Shown here piece by piece: positions 51,164 to 59,247 of a DNA stretch of 64,000 nucleotides; the first letter of the stretch is position 1; each line of letters opens with the position of its first letter. The translations under genes and the position numbers were made by a program. A model generated the notes under the pieces. That model had not been told where the DNA came from and did not search any database. It saw nothing but the letters and a program-made list of their open reading frames with translations. Origin of the DNA: Streptomyces sp. SJL17-4 (GTDB lineage: Bacteria; Actinomycetota; Actinomycetes; Streptomycetales; Streptomycetaceae); the NCBI RefSeq assembly GCF_036826855.1, contig NZ_CP104578.1:3038001-3102000 (forward strand), read 5' to 3'.

Positions 51164-52735
51164 ATGCCGATCTCCGCCGCGCAGCGCGCCGCTCTGCTCA
51201 CCGCCACCACCGTGCTGCTCGCCGCCGGGTGCTCGGACGGGGGCGACGAGGCGGAGGGGACGAAGCCGAGCGGAACGGCCGGGCTCTCCGCGCTGGCGGC
51301 GCAGAAACTGTCCTGGGCCCCGTGCCCGGCACCGTCCGCCGCCGAGGGCGGCGGGCCCGCACCCTCCCCGCTGCCCGGGGGCGCCGCCTGGGAGTGCTCC
51401 TTCCTCCAGACCCCGCTCGACTGGTCGGTGCCGGAGGGCGAGACGATCGAGCTCGCGCTGATCCGGGCCCGGGCCCGCGACCAGGACCGGCGGATCGGTT
51501 CGCTCGTCTTCAACTTCGGCGGGCCGGGCGGCTCCGGCGTCACCGGGCTGCCCGGGTTCGCCACCGAGTACGAGACCCTGCGCGGCCGCTACGACCTGGT
51601 CTCCTTCGACCCGCGCGGGGTGGGCCGCAGCGACCCGGTGGAATGCCTCACCGACAAGGAGCTCGACGCCTACTACGCCCTCGACTTCTCGCCCGACGAC
51701 GAGGCCGAGGAGCGGACGCTCTCGGACGCCCAGAAGAGGTACACGGCGGGCTGCGACAAGGACGCGGGGCCGGCCCTGCCGCACGTCGGCACCGAGAACG
51801 CCGCCCGCGACCTGGACCTGATGCGCCAGGTCCTCGGCGACGACAAGCTCCACTACTTCGGCATCTCGTACGGCACCGAACTCGGCGGCGTCTACGCCCA
51901 TCTCTTCCCGAAGAACGTCGGCCGGACCGTCTTCGACGCCGTCGTCGACCCGGACGCCGGCGTCGAGGACGGGGCCCTCGGCCAGGCGAAGGGCTTCCAG
52001 CTCGCCCTGGACAACTTCGCCCAGGACTGTGTGGACCGCGGCGAGGAGTGCACCCTGCCCGGCTCGACCGTCGCCGAGATCGAGACCTTCGTGACCGACC
52101 TCCTCGCCTCCCTCGACAAGGAGCCGATCGCCGGCATCGGCGAGCGCGAGCTCACCCAGACGCAGGCCACCAACGGCATCGCGCAGGCCCTCTACTCCAA
52201 GGAGTTGTGGACCTATCTGGAGCAGGGCCTCTCCGACGCCGAGGGCGGCGACGGAGGGCTGCTCCTCACCCTCTCCGACTCGATGAACGGGCGCGGCCAG
52301 ACCGGCTCCTACAGCAACATCCAGGCCGCCAACGCCGCCATCAACTGCGTCGACTTCAAGGAGCGTTACACCCTCGGCCAGGCCAAGGAGCGGCTCGGCG
52401 AGTTCCGCGAGGCCTCCCCCGTCTTCGGCGACTTCATGGGCTGGGCGCTCTCCAGCTGCTCGCAGTGGCCGGTGCCCGGGACCTGGGAGCACCCGGACGT
52501 CTCCGCTCCGGGCGCGGCGCCGATCCTGGTCATCGGCAACACCGGCGACCCGGCCACGCCCTACGAGGGCGCCCGCGCGATGGTGAAGGCGCTCGGCGAC
52601 GGCGTCGGCGTGGAGCTGACGTACGAGGGCGAGGGCCACGGCGCCTACAACAGCGGCAACGCGTGTGTGAAGAAGGCGGTCGACGCCTACCTCCTGGACG
52701 GCAAGGTCCCGGCCTCCGGCACCGTCTGCAAGTAG
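51164..52735 (+). CDS. Alpha/beta hydrolase lipoprotein (tripeptidyl aminopeptidase-like), copy 1
   Basis: A 523-residue lipoprotein with lipobox L-A-A-G-C (Cys at about 23). The mature enzyme is an S33-type alpha/beta hydrolase with a TAP-like C-terminal domain: oxyanion 'NFGGPGGSG', nucleophile 'YFGISYGTELGG', acid in 'GNTGDPATPYEGA' and His in 'GEGHGAYNSG'. Streptomyces relatives release N-terminal tripeptides from secreted proteins. No strong ribosome-binding site precedes the ATG at 51164. It has a paralogue 54 bp downstream. Confidence 0.92.
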   Translation: MPISAAQRAALLTATTVLLAAGCSDGGDEAEGTKPSGTAGLSALAAQKLSWAPCPAPSAAEGGGPAPSPLPGGAAWECSFLQTPLDWSVPEGETIELALIRARARDQDRRIGSLVFNFGGPGGSGVTGLPGFATEYETLRGRYDLVSFDPRGVGRSDPVECLTDKELDAYYALDFSPDDEAEERTLSDAQKRYTAGCDKDAGPALPHVGTENAARDLDLMRQVLGDDKLHYFGISYGTELGGVYAHLFPKNVGRTVFDAVVDPDAGVEDGALGQAKGFQLALDNFAQDCVDRGEECTLPGSTVAEIETFVTDLLASLDKEPIAGIGERELTQTQATNGIAQALYSKELWTYLEQGLSDAEGGDGGLLLTLSDSMNGRGQTGSYSNIQAANAAINCVDFKERYTLGQAKERLGEFREASPVFGDFMGWALSSCSQWPVPGTWEHPDVSAPGAAPILVIGNTGDPATPYEGARAMVKALGDGVGVELTYEGEGHGAYNSGNACVKKAVDAYLLDGKVPASGTVCK

Positions 52736-52789
52736 CCCGCAGGGCTCCCCCTAGGATGGGCCCCCCTGTCGGGCACCTGGGGGGAACAC

Positions 52790-54382
52790 ATGTCCATACG
52801 CATACGGGCGGCGGTCCTGGCCGTCACCGGCCTGCTGGTCGCGGGCTGCACGAGCGCCGGCGGCGGAGCACCCGCCACCACGCCGAGCCCGACCACGTCC
52901 GACGCCAAGCCGTCGGCCACCACCGCCGCCCCCTCGGCCACCGCCACCACTCCCCCGCTCCCTGCTGCTCTCACCGGCCAGCGCCCCGACTGGCGGTCCT
53001 GCCCGGCTCCCGGCCCCGACACGGCGAAGCCCGGCAAGAACTGGCGCTGCGCCACCGTGAAGGTGCCGCTCGACCACGCGAAGCCCGAGGGCGCGACGAT
53101 CCCGATCGCGCTGATCCGCAAGGAGGCCGGCCGCGAGGCCGACCGCATCGGCTCGCTGCTCTTCAACTTCGGCGGACCCGGCGCCTCGGGCGTCGACATC
53201 CTGCCGCAGGTCGAGGAGGACTACGGCAAGCTCGGCGAGCGCTACGACCTGGTGGGCTTCGACCCGCGCGGCGTCAGCCGCAGCTCCGGTGTCGTCTGCC
53301 GCACCGACGCCGAGCAGGCCGCCGCCGAGGCCACCGTCGACGTCACCCCGGACTCGGCCGCCGAGGAGGCCGCGTACCTGAAGGACAACGCCGCCTTCGG
53401 CGCCGGCTGCGCCCGTCGCTCCGGCACGGTCCTCCCGCACACCACGACCACCGCGACAGCCCGTGACCTGGACCTGATCCGGCAGGTCCTCGGGGACGAC
53501 AAGCTCCACTACTTCGGCATCTCGTACGGGACCCAGCTCGGCGGCACGTACGCGCACCTCTTCCCGCGGAACGTGGGCCGGATCGTCCTCGACGCGGTCG
53601 TCGACCCGACCGCCGACGCCGTCGGGCACGCCCGCCACCAGACGATCGGCTTCCAGCGGGCCCTGGGCAACTACCTGAAGAGCACCGGCCAGGACCCCGA
53701 GGCCGGGACCGAGCGGATCGAGCGCCTGCTGCGGAAGCTCGACCGCGCGCCGCTGGCCGTCGGCGAGCGGAAGCTCACCGAGGGCCTGGCGCTCACGGGC
53801 ATCGCGGTGACGCTGTACGGGCAGCCCAACTGGCCCCTCCTGACGGCGGCCCTGGCGGACGCCGAGAAGGGTCGCGGCGGCGCCCTGCTCGAACTCGCCG
53901 ACTTCTACAACGACCGTGACGCGAACGGCCACTACGCCACCCAGACGCACTCGCAGCGGGCGATCTCCTGCGCCGACTCCAGCGCGCGGCCGACCGCGGC
54001 GGACGCGAAGGCGCTGATCCCCGAATTCCGGCGCCTCTCCCCCGTGTTCGGCGCCTTCCTCGCCTGGGACACGGCCGGCTGGTGCGCCGAGTGGCCGGTG
54101 AAGGGCGAGCGGGCGACCCCGGAGGCGAGCGCCCCGGGCTCCGCCCCGGTCCTGGTCGTCGGCACGACGGGCGACCCGGCGACCCCGTACGAGGGCGCGG
54201 AGAAGATGGCGAAGGAGCTCGGCAAGGGCGTCGGCGTCCTGGTCACCAACGAGGGCGAGGGGCACGGCGCGTACGGCACGTCGTCCTGTGTGACGCGGAC
54301 GGTCGACGCGTACCTCCTGGACGGCAAGGTCCCCTCGTACGGCAAGACCTGTTCCAGCGGGGCGGCTCGTAGCGGGGCGTGA
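52790..54382 (+). CDS. Alpha/beta hydrolase lipoprotein (tripeptidyl aminopeptidase-like), copy 2
   Basis: The 530-residue product has a signal peptide with lipobox L-V-A-G-C, a Thr/Ala/Pro-rich linker, and then an S33-type hydrolase. Motifs are 'NFGGPGASG', 'YFGISYGTQLGG', 'GTTGDPATPYEGA' and 'GEGHGAYGTS'. It is a clear tandem paralogue of the preceding gene, with the same domain order and C-terminal Cys pair. GGGGGAA precedes the ATG at 52790. The last codons run into a 17-bp tandem repeat. Confidence 0.93.
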   Translation: MSIRIRAAVLAVTGLLVAGCTSAGGGAPATTPSPTTSDAKPSATTAAPSATATTPPLPAALTGQRPDWRSCPAPGPDTAKPGKNWRCATVKVPLDHAKPEGATIPIALIRKEAGREADRIGSLLFNFGGPGASGVDILPQVEEDYGKLGERYDLVGFDPRGVSRSSGVVCRTDAEQAAAEATVDVTPDSAAEEAAYLKDNAAFGAGCARRSGTVLPHTTTTATARDLDLIRQVLGDDKLHYFGISYGTQLGGTYAHLFPRNVGRIVLDAVVDPTADAVGHARHQTIGFQRALGNYLKSTGQDPEAGTERIERLLRKLDRAPLAVGERKLTEGLALTGIAVTLYGQPNWPLLTAALADAEKGRGGALLELADFYNDRDANGHYATQTHSQRAISCADSSARPTAADAKALIPEFRRLSPVFGAFLAWDTAGWCAEWPVKGERATPEASAPGSAPVLVVGTTGDPATPYEGAEKMAKELGKGVGVLVTNEGEGHGAYGTSSCVTRTVDAYLLDGKVPSYGKTCSSGAARSGA

Positions 54383-54447
54383 CCCGTGGCGGGGCGACCC
54401 GTAGCAGGGCATGACCCGCAGCGGGGCATGACCCGTAGCGGGGCATG
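54368..54447. repeat. 17-bp tandem repeat across the copy-2 peptidase stop
   Basis: TAGCGGGGCATGACCCG recurs about five times (first unit from 54368; one unit is 15 bp) and covers the last codons and stop of the peptidase gene. It ends just before the terminator hairpin. Confidence 0.85.
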
Positions 54448-54450
54448 AGA

Positions 54451-54485
54451 AAGGGCCCGGACCTCGTGCCGAGGTTCGGGCCCTT
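54451..54485. terminator. Bidirectional terminator after peptidase copy 2 / moeZ
   Basis: Arms 54451-54466 and 54470-54485 form a 16-bp stem with one G-T type mismatch and a 3-nt loop, between convergent stops at 54382 and 54498. Confidence 0.88.
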
Positions 54486-54497
54486 CCGTTCGGCCGA

Positions 54498-55676
54498 CTA
54501 GTAGACCGGCTTCTCGGGCTCGATCTGGTGGACCCAGCCGATCACGCCGCCGCCGACGTGCACCGCGTCGGCGAAGCCCGCGGACTTGAGCACGGCGAGG
54601 ACCTCCGCACTGCGGACACCCGTCTTGCAGTGCAGGACGATCCGCTTGTCCTGCGGGAGGTCCTGGAGGGCGCTGCCCATCAGGAACTCGTTCTTCGGGA
54701 TCAGACGCGCGCCCGGGATCGAGACGATCTCGTACTCGTTGACCTCGCGGACATCGATGATGTCGATGTTCTCGCCGTCGTCGATCCACTCCTTGAGCTG
54801 CTTGGGAGTGATCGTGGAGCCGAGCGCCGCCTCCTGGGCCTCCTCGGACACGACGCCGCAGAAGGCCTCGTAGTCGATGAGCTCGGTGACGGTCGGGTTC
54901 TCGCCGCAGACCGCGCAGTTCGGGTCCTTGCGGACCTTCACCTGGCGGTACTGCATCTCCAGGGCGTCGTAGATCATCAGGCGGCCGACCAGCGGGTCGC
55001 CCACGCCGGCGAGGACCTTGATGGCCTCGGTGACCTGGATGGAGCCGATGGACGCGCACAGCACGCCCAGGACGCCGCCCTCGGCGCAGGACGGGACCAT
55101 GCCCGGCGGCGGGGGCTCCGGGTAGAGGCAGCGGTAGCAGGGGCCGTACTCGGACCAGAAGACGGACGCCTGGCCGTCGAAGCGGTAGATCGAACCCCAG
55201 ACGTACGGCTTGTTCAGCAGCACGCAGGCGTCGTTCACCAGGTAACGGGTGGCGAAGTTGTCGGTGCCGTCGACGATCAGGTCGTACTGGCTGAAGATGT
55301 CCATCACGTTCTCGGCCTCGAGCCGCTCTTCGTGGAGGATCACGTTCACGTACGGGTTGATGCCGAGCACGCTGTCGCGCGCCGAAGCGGCCTTGGAGCG
55401 GCCGATGTCGGCCTGGCTGTGGATGATCTGGCGCTGGAGATTCGACTCGTCGACCTCGTCGAACTCCACGATGCCGAGCGTGCCCACGCCGGCGGCGGCC
55501 AGGTACATCAGCGCCGGCGAGCCGAGGCCGCCGGCACCGACACACAGCACCTTGGCGTTCTTCAGCCGCTTCTGCCCGTCCATCCCGACGTCCGGGATGA
55601 TCAGGTGGCGGGAGTACCTGCGGACCTCGTCTACGGTGAGCTCGGCAGCCGGCTCGACCAGGGGTGGCAGCGACAC
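54498..55676 (-). CDS. moeZ: Adenylyltransferase/sulfurtransferase MoeZ (MoeB-rhodanese fusion)
   Basis: The 392-residue protein joins an E1-like MoeB/ThiF domain (about 1-270) to a rhodanese domain (about 290-390). Visible are nucleotide site 'GAGGLGS' (47-53), zinc Cys pairs 'CYRC' and 'CAVC', and the rhodanese active-site Cys in 'VLHCKTGVRS'. MoeZ adenylates and thiocarboxylates small sulfur carriers (MoaD, CysO, ThiS type), feeding molybdopterin, cysteine or thiamine synthesis. GTG at 55674-55676 has GGAGT upstream. A sigma-R type promoter lies 45 bp upstream, linking sulfur transfer to thiol stress. Confidence 0.95.
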   Translation of the reverse strand: MSLPPLVEPAAELTVDEVRRYSRHLIIPDVGMDGQKRLKNAKVLCVGAGGLGSPALMYLAAAGVGTLGIVEFDEVDESNLQRQIIHSQADIGRSKAASARDSVLGINPYVNVILHEERLEAENVMDIFSQYDLIVDGTDNFATRYLVNDACVLLNKPYVWGSIYRFDGQASVFWSEYGPCYRCLYPEPPPPGMVPSCAEGGVLGVLCASIGSIQVTEAIKVLAGVGDPLVGRLMIYDALEMQYRQVKVRKDPNCAVCGENPTVTELIDYEAFCGVVSEEAQEAALGSTITPKQLKEWIDDGENIDIIDVREVNEYEIVSIPGARLIPKNEFLMGSALQDLPQDKRIVLHCKTGVRSAEVLAVLKSAGFADAVHVGGGVIGWVHQIEPEKPVY

Positions 55677-55720
55677 GGGGACTCCGGTTGTCGGTATGTC
55701 AGTACGGTTGTTCTCCCCGT

Positions 55721-55747
55721 AACACTGCCACGCTCCTCCTCATTCCG
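55721..55747 (-). promoter_or_regulatory. Sigma-R type promoter of moeZ
   Basis: On the minus strand CGGAAT (55742-55747) and GTT (55721-55723) are spaced by exactly 18 nt, as in sigRp2. The -35 box overlaps the last codons of the upstream spherulin-4-like gene. moeB of S. coelicolor is, from memory, a reported sigma-R target, which agrees. Confidence 0.83.
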
Positions 55748-56483
55748 AGACACCCGGTCCGATCCGCGAGACGATTTCGTCCCAGTAGCCGGGCAGCGAG
55801 TGGAATGGCGCACTTTGTCCCTGGCCCCCCGCGCGGTCGGTGAAGAAGATCGTCCCGGCTCCCTGCCAGCGGGCGATCCGCAGGGCCTCGTCCAGGTGGG
55901 TGCGGGGAACGCCGTGCACGAGATGGACGAACTTCGCCTCCGTGTACTCGGCCGTCCACTCGGCCACCTGCGACCAGCGGTAGTCCGCCCAGGCGCCCGA
56001 GAAGGTCACCAGCTGGTCGGCGGTCTCGGCGTATCCCGGGTGGGGATGGGTGCCGTGGCCGAGGACGAGGTGGGCCTCGCCGCCGAGGACCGCCTCCAGG
56101 GTCGCGGTGACCCGCCGCACCCCGGCCAGGTCCGCCCGGTCCGCGGGGCAGCGGTCCAGGTAGTAGCCGTCGACCTTGTACCAGTCGACGAAGCGGTGGG
56201 CGTCCGAGACCAGCTCCCCGAAGGGCCGGGAGCCGTACGCGGCGTCCAGGTGCCCGAGGACCCTGACCCCGGCGTTACGGAGCCTGCCCGCCGCCTCCAG
56301 GCAGTGCGGGTCGGGGCGGCTGCCCGGACCGTCCGCCACGTTGAGCACCGCCCAGTGCAGCGGGGTCCCGGGGCGGGTCAGCTCGCCCCACTCGACGGGG
56401 GCGAGCAGCGGGTGGGCGTAGCCGGGCACGCCCACCCCGAGGGCCTCCTTCACCGCCCCCGTGATCGCCGTCAGATGCGACAC
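55740..56483 (-). CDS. Spherulation-specific family 4 (GH135-like) protein
   Basis: A 247-residue TIM-barrel-like protein of the spherulin-4 family. Typical parts are 'GVPGYAHPLLAP', 'WAVLNVADGPG', 'VLGHLDAAYGSRPF', 'WYKVDGYYLDRCPAD' (acidic catalytic region) and 'KFVHLVHGVPRT'. Fungal relatives (Sph3, GH135) cleave galactosaminogalactan during exopolysaccharide export. Here no signal peptide is seen, so the protein may act inside the cell or be exported otherwise. GTG at 56481-56483 overlaps the epimerase 3' end by 13 nt. The moeZ promoter overlaps its stop. Confidence 0.85.
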   Translation of the reverse strand: MSHLTAITGAVKEALGVGVPGYAHPLLAPVEWGELTRPGTPLHWAVLNVADGPGSRPDPHCLEAAGRLRNAGVRVLGHLDAAYGSRPFGELVSDAHRFVDWYKVDGYYLDRCPADRADLAGVRRVTATLEAVLGGEAHLVLGHGTHPHPGYAETADQLVTFSGAWADYRWSQVAEWTAEYTEAKFVHLVHGVPRTHLDEALRIARWQGAGTIFFTDRAGGQGQSAPFHSLPGYWDEIVSRIGPGVSE

Positions 56484-57442
56484 GCCGCCTCCATCCAGAT
56501 GTCGGCGAGCGACTCCTCCAGGTTGATCCGGGGCCGCCAGCCGAGCCGGTCGCGGGCGGTCCGGACGTCGGCCTGCTGCCAGGGGCCGCAGCCGTCGGGG
56601 TACGGGTAGGGGGCGGCGGCCAGCTGGTCGGCGATGGTGCCCTCGGTGCGGGGGGCGCCGATCATCGGGCGCTGCGGCATGCCGTGCGGGGCGTCCAGCT
56701 CGTGCAGGTTGCCGGAGTAGCCGGCGACCCTGGCGAGGACGGCGGCGGCGTCCCGGAGCCGGACCGCGCGGCCGGTGCCGATGTTGACGACGCCCTGGGC
56801 GGCGGAGAGCGAGGCCGCGTGCACGGCCCGCGCCACGTCCCGCACGTCGACGAAGTCCCGCTGCACGCCGAGGCCGCTGAGCTTGAGCTCACCGTCGCCG
56901 GCCTGCATGGCCCGGCGCATCGCCTCGGCGAGCCGGCCGAGCGGCGAGCCGGCGGGGGTGCCGGGGCCGACGGGCGAGAAGACGCGGAGGACCACGGCGT
57001 CGAGGCCGGAGCCCAGGACGAGTTCGGTCGCCGCCAGCTTCGACACCCCGTACGGGCCGCCGGGGCGGGGTACGGCGTCCTCGGCGGTGGAGGAGCCGGG
57101 CTGGCTCGGCCCGTACTCCGAGGCGCAGCCGACCTGGACGAGCCGGGCGCCGCAGCCGCTGCGGCGCAGGGCCTCGCAGACGGTGGCGACGGCGACGGTG
57201 TTGTGCCGGGTCAGGTCGCGGGCGCCGCCGCGGGTGGCGCCGGCGCAGTTGACGACGACCCCCGGGTGGACGGCGTCGAGGAACCGGGTCAGCGCGCCCG
57301 GGCTGCCGGAGGCGAGGTCGAAGCGGACGTCGGCGTCGTCGCCCCGGCCGAGCGCGGTGAGGTGGACGGCCGGGTCGGCGAGCAGCCGGTCCGCGACGAA
57401 GCGTCCGATGAAGCCGTTGGCTCCGAGCAGCAGCACCCTCAT
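56471..57442 (-). CDS. NAD-dependent sugar epimerase/dehydratase
   Basis: The 323-residue product is an extended SDR: nucleotide motif 'GANGFIGRFVADRL' near the N-terminus, 'VVVNCAGATRGG', and the catalytic Y-x-x-x-K in 'PYGVSKLAATE'. C-terminal 'VQRDFVDVRDVARAV' is typical of nucleotide-sugar epimerases. The ATG at 57440-57442 overlaps the stop of a 17-codon leader ORF as ATGA, so initiation may depend on coupling. It lies in a cluster with a glycosyltransferase, so nucleotide-sugar supply is the likely role; the sugar is unknown. Confidence 0.92.
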   Translation of the reverse strand: MRVLLLGANGFIGRFVADRLLADPAVHLTALGRGDDADVRFDLASGSPGALTRFLDAVHPGVVVNCAGATRGGARDLTRHNTVAVATVCEALRRSGCGARLVQVGCASEYGPSQPGSSTAEDAVPRPGGPYGVSKLAATELVLGSGLDAVVLRVFSPVGPGTPAGSPLGRLAEAMRRAMQAGDGELKLSGLGVQRDFVDVRDVARAVHAASLSAAQGVVNIGTGRAVRLRDAAAVLARVAGYSGNLHELDAPHGMPQRPMIGAPRTEGTIADQLAAAPYPYPDGCGPWQQADVRTARDRLGWRPRINLEESLADIWMEAACRI

Positions 57443-57492
57443 CGTGCGGCCCCTTCGTGCCGACCGGCCGTTCCTTGGGGTTGCGGGGTCAT
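57439..57492 (-). CDS. 17-codon leader ORF coupled to the epimerase gene
   Basis: ATG at 57490-57492 follows AAGGAG at ideal distance and encodes M-T-P-Q-P-Q-G-T-A-G-R-H-E-G-A-A-R. Its TGA (57439-57441) overlaps the epimerase ATG by 4 nt. It is too short for standard gene calls. Function is probably to load ribosomes onto the epimerase message. Confidence 0.6.
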   Translation of the reverse strand: MTPQPQGTAGRHEGAAR

Positions 57493-57632
57493 GGTCTTCG
57501 ATCTCCTTGCGGGGTGATGAGAGAGGTGGCGGGGTACGCCCGCGGCGTCGGCTCCGCGGGTGCGAAGGGGTTTCCTGGCGGGAGGCTCGGCGAGGTGGGG
57601 GTTGCTGTGGTCGCCCGGCCTCCGGCGGGGTC

Positions 57633-59234
57633 TCACGGGGTGGCGTGGGCCGAGGCCCGGGCAAGGGAGCCGGTCGCGTGGGCCAGCAGGCCGAGCGCGG
57701 CGGCGCCGCAGACGAGGGTGGGTACGGCCCCGGCGCCCCAGGTGTCGACGACGGCCCGCACGGGGGCGGCGAGCGCGTCGAAGCCGGGGACGGGGACTCG
57801 GGCGGCGAGGACGCTCGTGAGGGCGAGCGCCTCGGCTGCGCTGGCCGCGGCGAGGGCGGCCGCGGCCGTCTCGGGGAAGCCGTGGACGGTGAGGAGCCGG
57901 GCGAGCAGCAGGAGCGCTCCGAGGGCCAGGGCCCCGGAGCTGAACCCGGTGAGCCCGAGCAGGAGGGTGAGGGCGAGGAGTTGGAGGGTCACGGTGCCGA
58001 GGAGCAGCGGGCGGGTGCCGGCGGCGAAGTCGGCGAGGCCCCGGCTGTCGGCGATCCGGCGGCGTGCCCGGTCGGCGAAGAGCCGGGCGCACCAGGCGGC
58101 GGGGGCGACGGCGAGGGCGAGGGCCAGGACCGGTCCGGGGGTCAGGTCCCAGGGGCCGTCGGGGCCGCCGCTGAGCACCTGGGTGAGGAGTCCGTCGCCG
58201 CAGACCGCGTACGCCACGAGCCAGCCGGTCCAGAGCCGGGCGGCGGGCACGGTTCCGCCGGCGGGGGCCCGGAAGGGGCCGCGCCGGACGGCGAAGAGGA
58301 GTGCGGCGGTGAGCAGCAGGGCCCCGGTCGCGCCGACGGCGAGACGCACGGGCCCGTGGGTGACGGCGAGTCCGATACCGGTGAGCGCGGCGGCGGCGCC
58401 GGGGGTGAGGACGGCGAGCACCCAGGCGTCGGTGTCCCCGCGCGGGGGTGCGGGGGGCGGGGTGGGCTCGCTGCCGCGGGGCACGCGCGCGTAGAGCTCC
58501 TCGGCGAGCGAGAACACGTCCCGGTGCCGGAAGCGGGCGGCGGTCCGGTCGGTGAACCCCTGTGCTTCGAGCCCGGCGGCGATCTCCAGCGGGTCGACGG
58601 CCCGGGCACAGAGCTCCCGGTGCCGATGCATGAGCACCTTGACGGGGTCGGCGGTACCGCGCCGGGGGCGGGCGGCGGGGGCGGGGGCTCCGGCGGGGGC
58701 GGGGACTCCGACCGAGGCGGCCGCCCCCGGGTCCCGGCCAGGCAGGTCGCCCACCAGGGCGGGGGCTCCCGCCGGGGCGGGCGCTGCGGGGACCCGGCCG
58801 GGTACGTCGCCCGCCAGGGCGGGGGCGGGCGGTTCGGCCGCCAGGGCGGGGCCGGATGTCTCGGCGGACCGGGTCGGGTCGTCCGAGCCGTTCGGATCGT
58901 CCGAGCCGGTCTGATCGTCCGAGCCGGACGGACCGGAGGCGCCGGTCGCGCCGGGGGTGCTGGGCAGGTCGGACGTTCCGGGCGGGTCCGACAGGCCGTG
59001 CGTGGCGACCGGGCCCGACGTGCCGAACGGGACCGACGGGCTCGTCGTCCCGCCCTCCCGCGGGGGCGTCGTCGCCTCCCCCCGGGCCGGGGCTATCCCG
59101 TACGGCGTGGCGTCGACAGGCTCCTCGGGGGTGCGCGGGTCGCCGGTACGGGGGGTCAGTGCGGGGGCGCCGAGGAGGGCCTCGGAGCGGGCGTCCCAGG
59201 CTCCGGGGCTCGTCGGGGCGGCGGAGCCGCGCAT
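57633..59234 (-). CDS. Multi-pass membrane protein in putative polysaccharide cluster
   Basis: The 533-residue protein has a disordered Pro/Ala/Ser/Gly-rich N-terminus (residues 1-190, with repeated 'GSDDPNGSDDP' and 'PAPAGAPA' patterns), and a short soluble region with 'LCARAVDPLEIAAGLEAQGF' and 'FSLAEELYARVP'. About nine hydrophobic helices fill the C-terminal half. I do not recognise the family. Adjacent to a PelF-like glycosyltransferase (13 bp gap), it holds the place a PelG-type exporter would, but sequence similarity is not visible. ATG at 59232-59234 with AGGAGA 9 nt upstream is chosen over earlier in-frame starts. Confidence 0.8.
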   Translation of the reverse strand: MRGSAAPTSPGAWDARSEALLGAPALTPRTGDPRTPEEPVDATPYGIAPARGEATTPPREGGTTSPSVPFGTSGPVATHGLSDPPGTSDLPSTPGATGASGPSGSDDQTGSDDPNGSDDPTRSAETSGPALAAEPPAPALAGDVPGRVPAAPAPAGAPALVGDLPGRDPGAAASVGVPAPAGAPAPAARPRRGTADPVKVLMHRHRELCARAVDPLEIAAGLEAQGFTDRTAARFRHRDVFSLAEELYARVPRGSEPTPPPAPPRGDTDAWVLAVLTPGAAAALTGIGLAVTHGPVRLAVGATGALLLTAALLFAVRRGPFRAPAGGTVPAARLWTGWLVAYAVCGDGLLTQVLSGGPDGPWDLTPGPVLALALAVAPAAWCARLFADRARRRIADSRGLADFAAGTRPLLLGTVTLQLLALTLLLGLTGFSSGALALGALLLLARLLTVHGFPETAAAALAAASAAEALALTSVLAARVPVPGFDALAAPVRAVVDTWGAGAVPTLVCGAAALGLLAHATGSLARASAHATP

Positions 59235-59247
59235 GGGGGTGTCTCCT

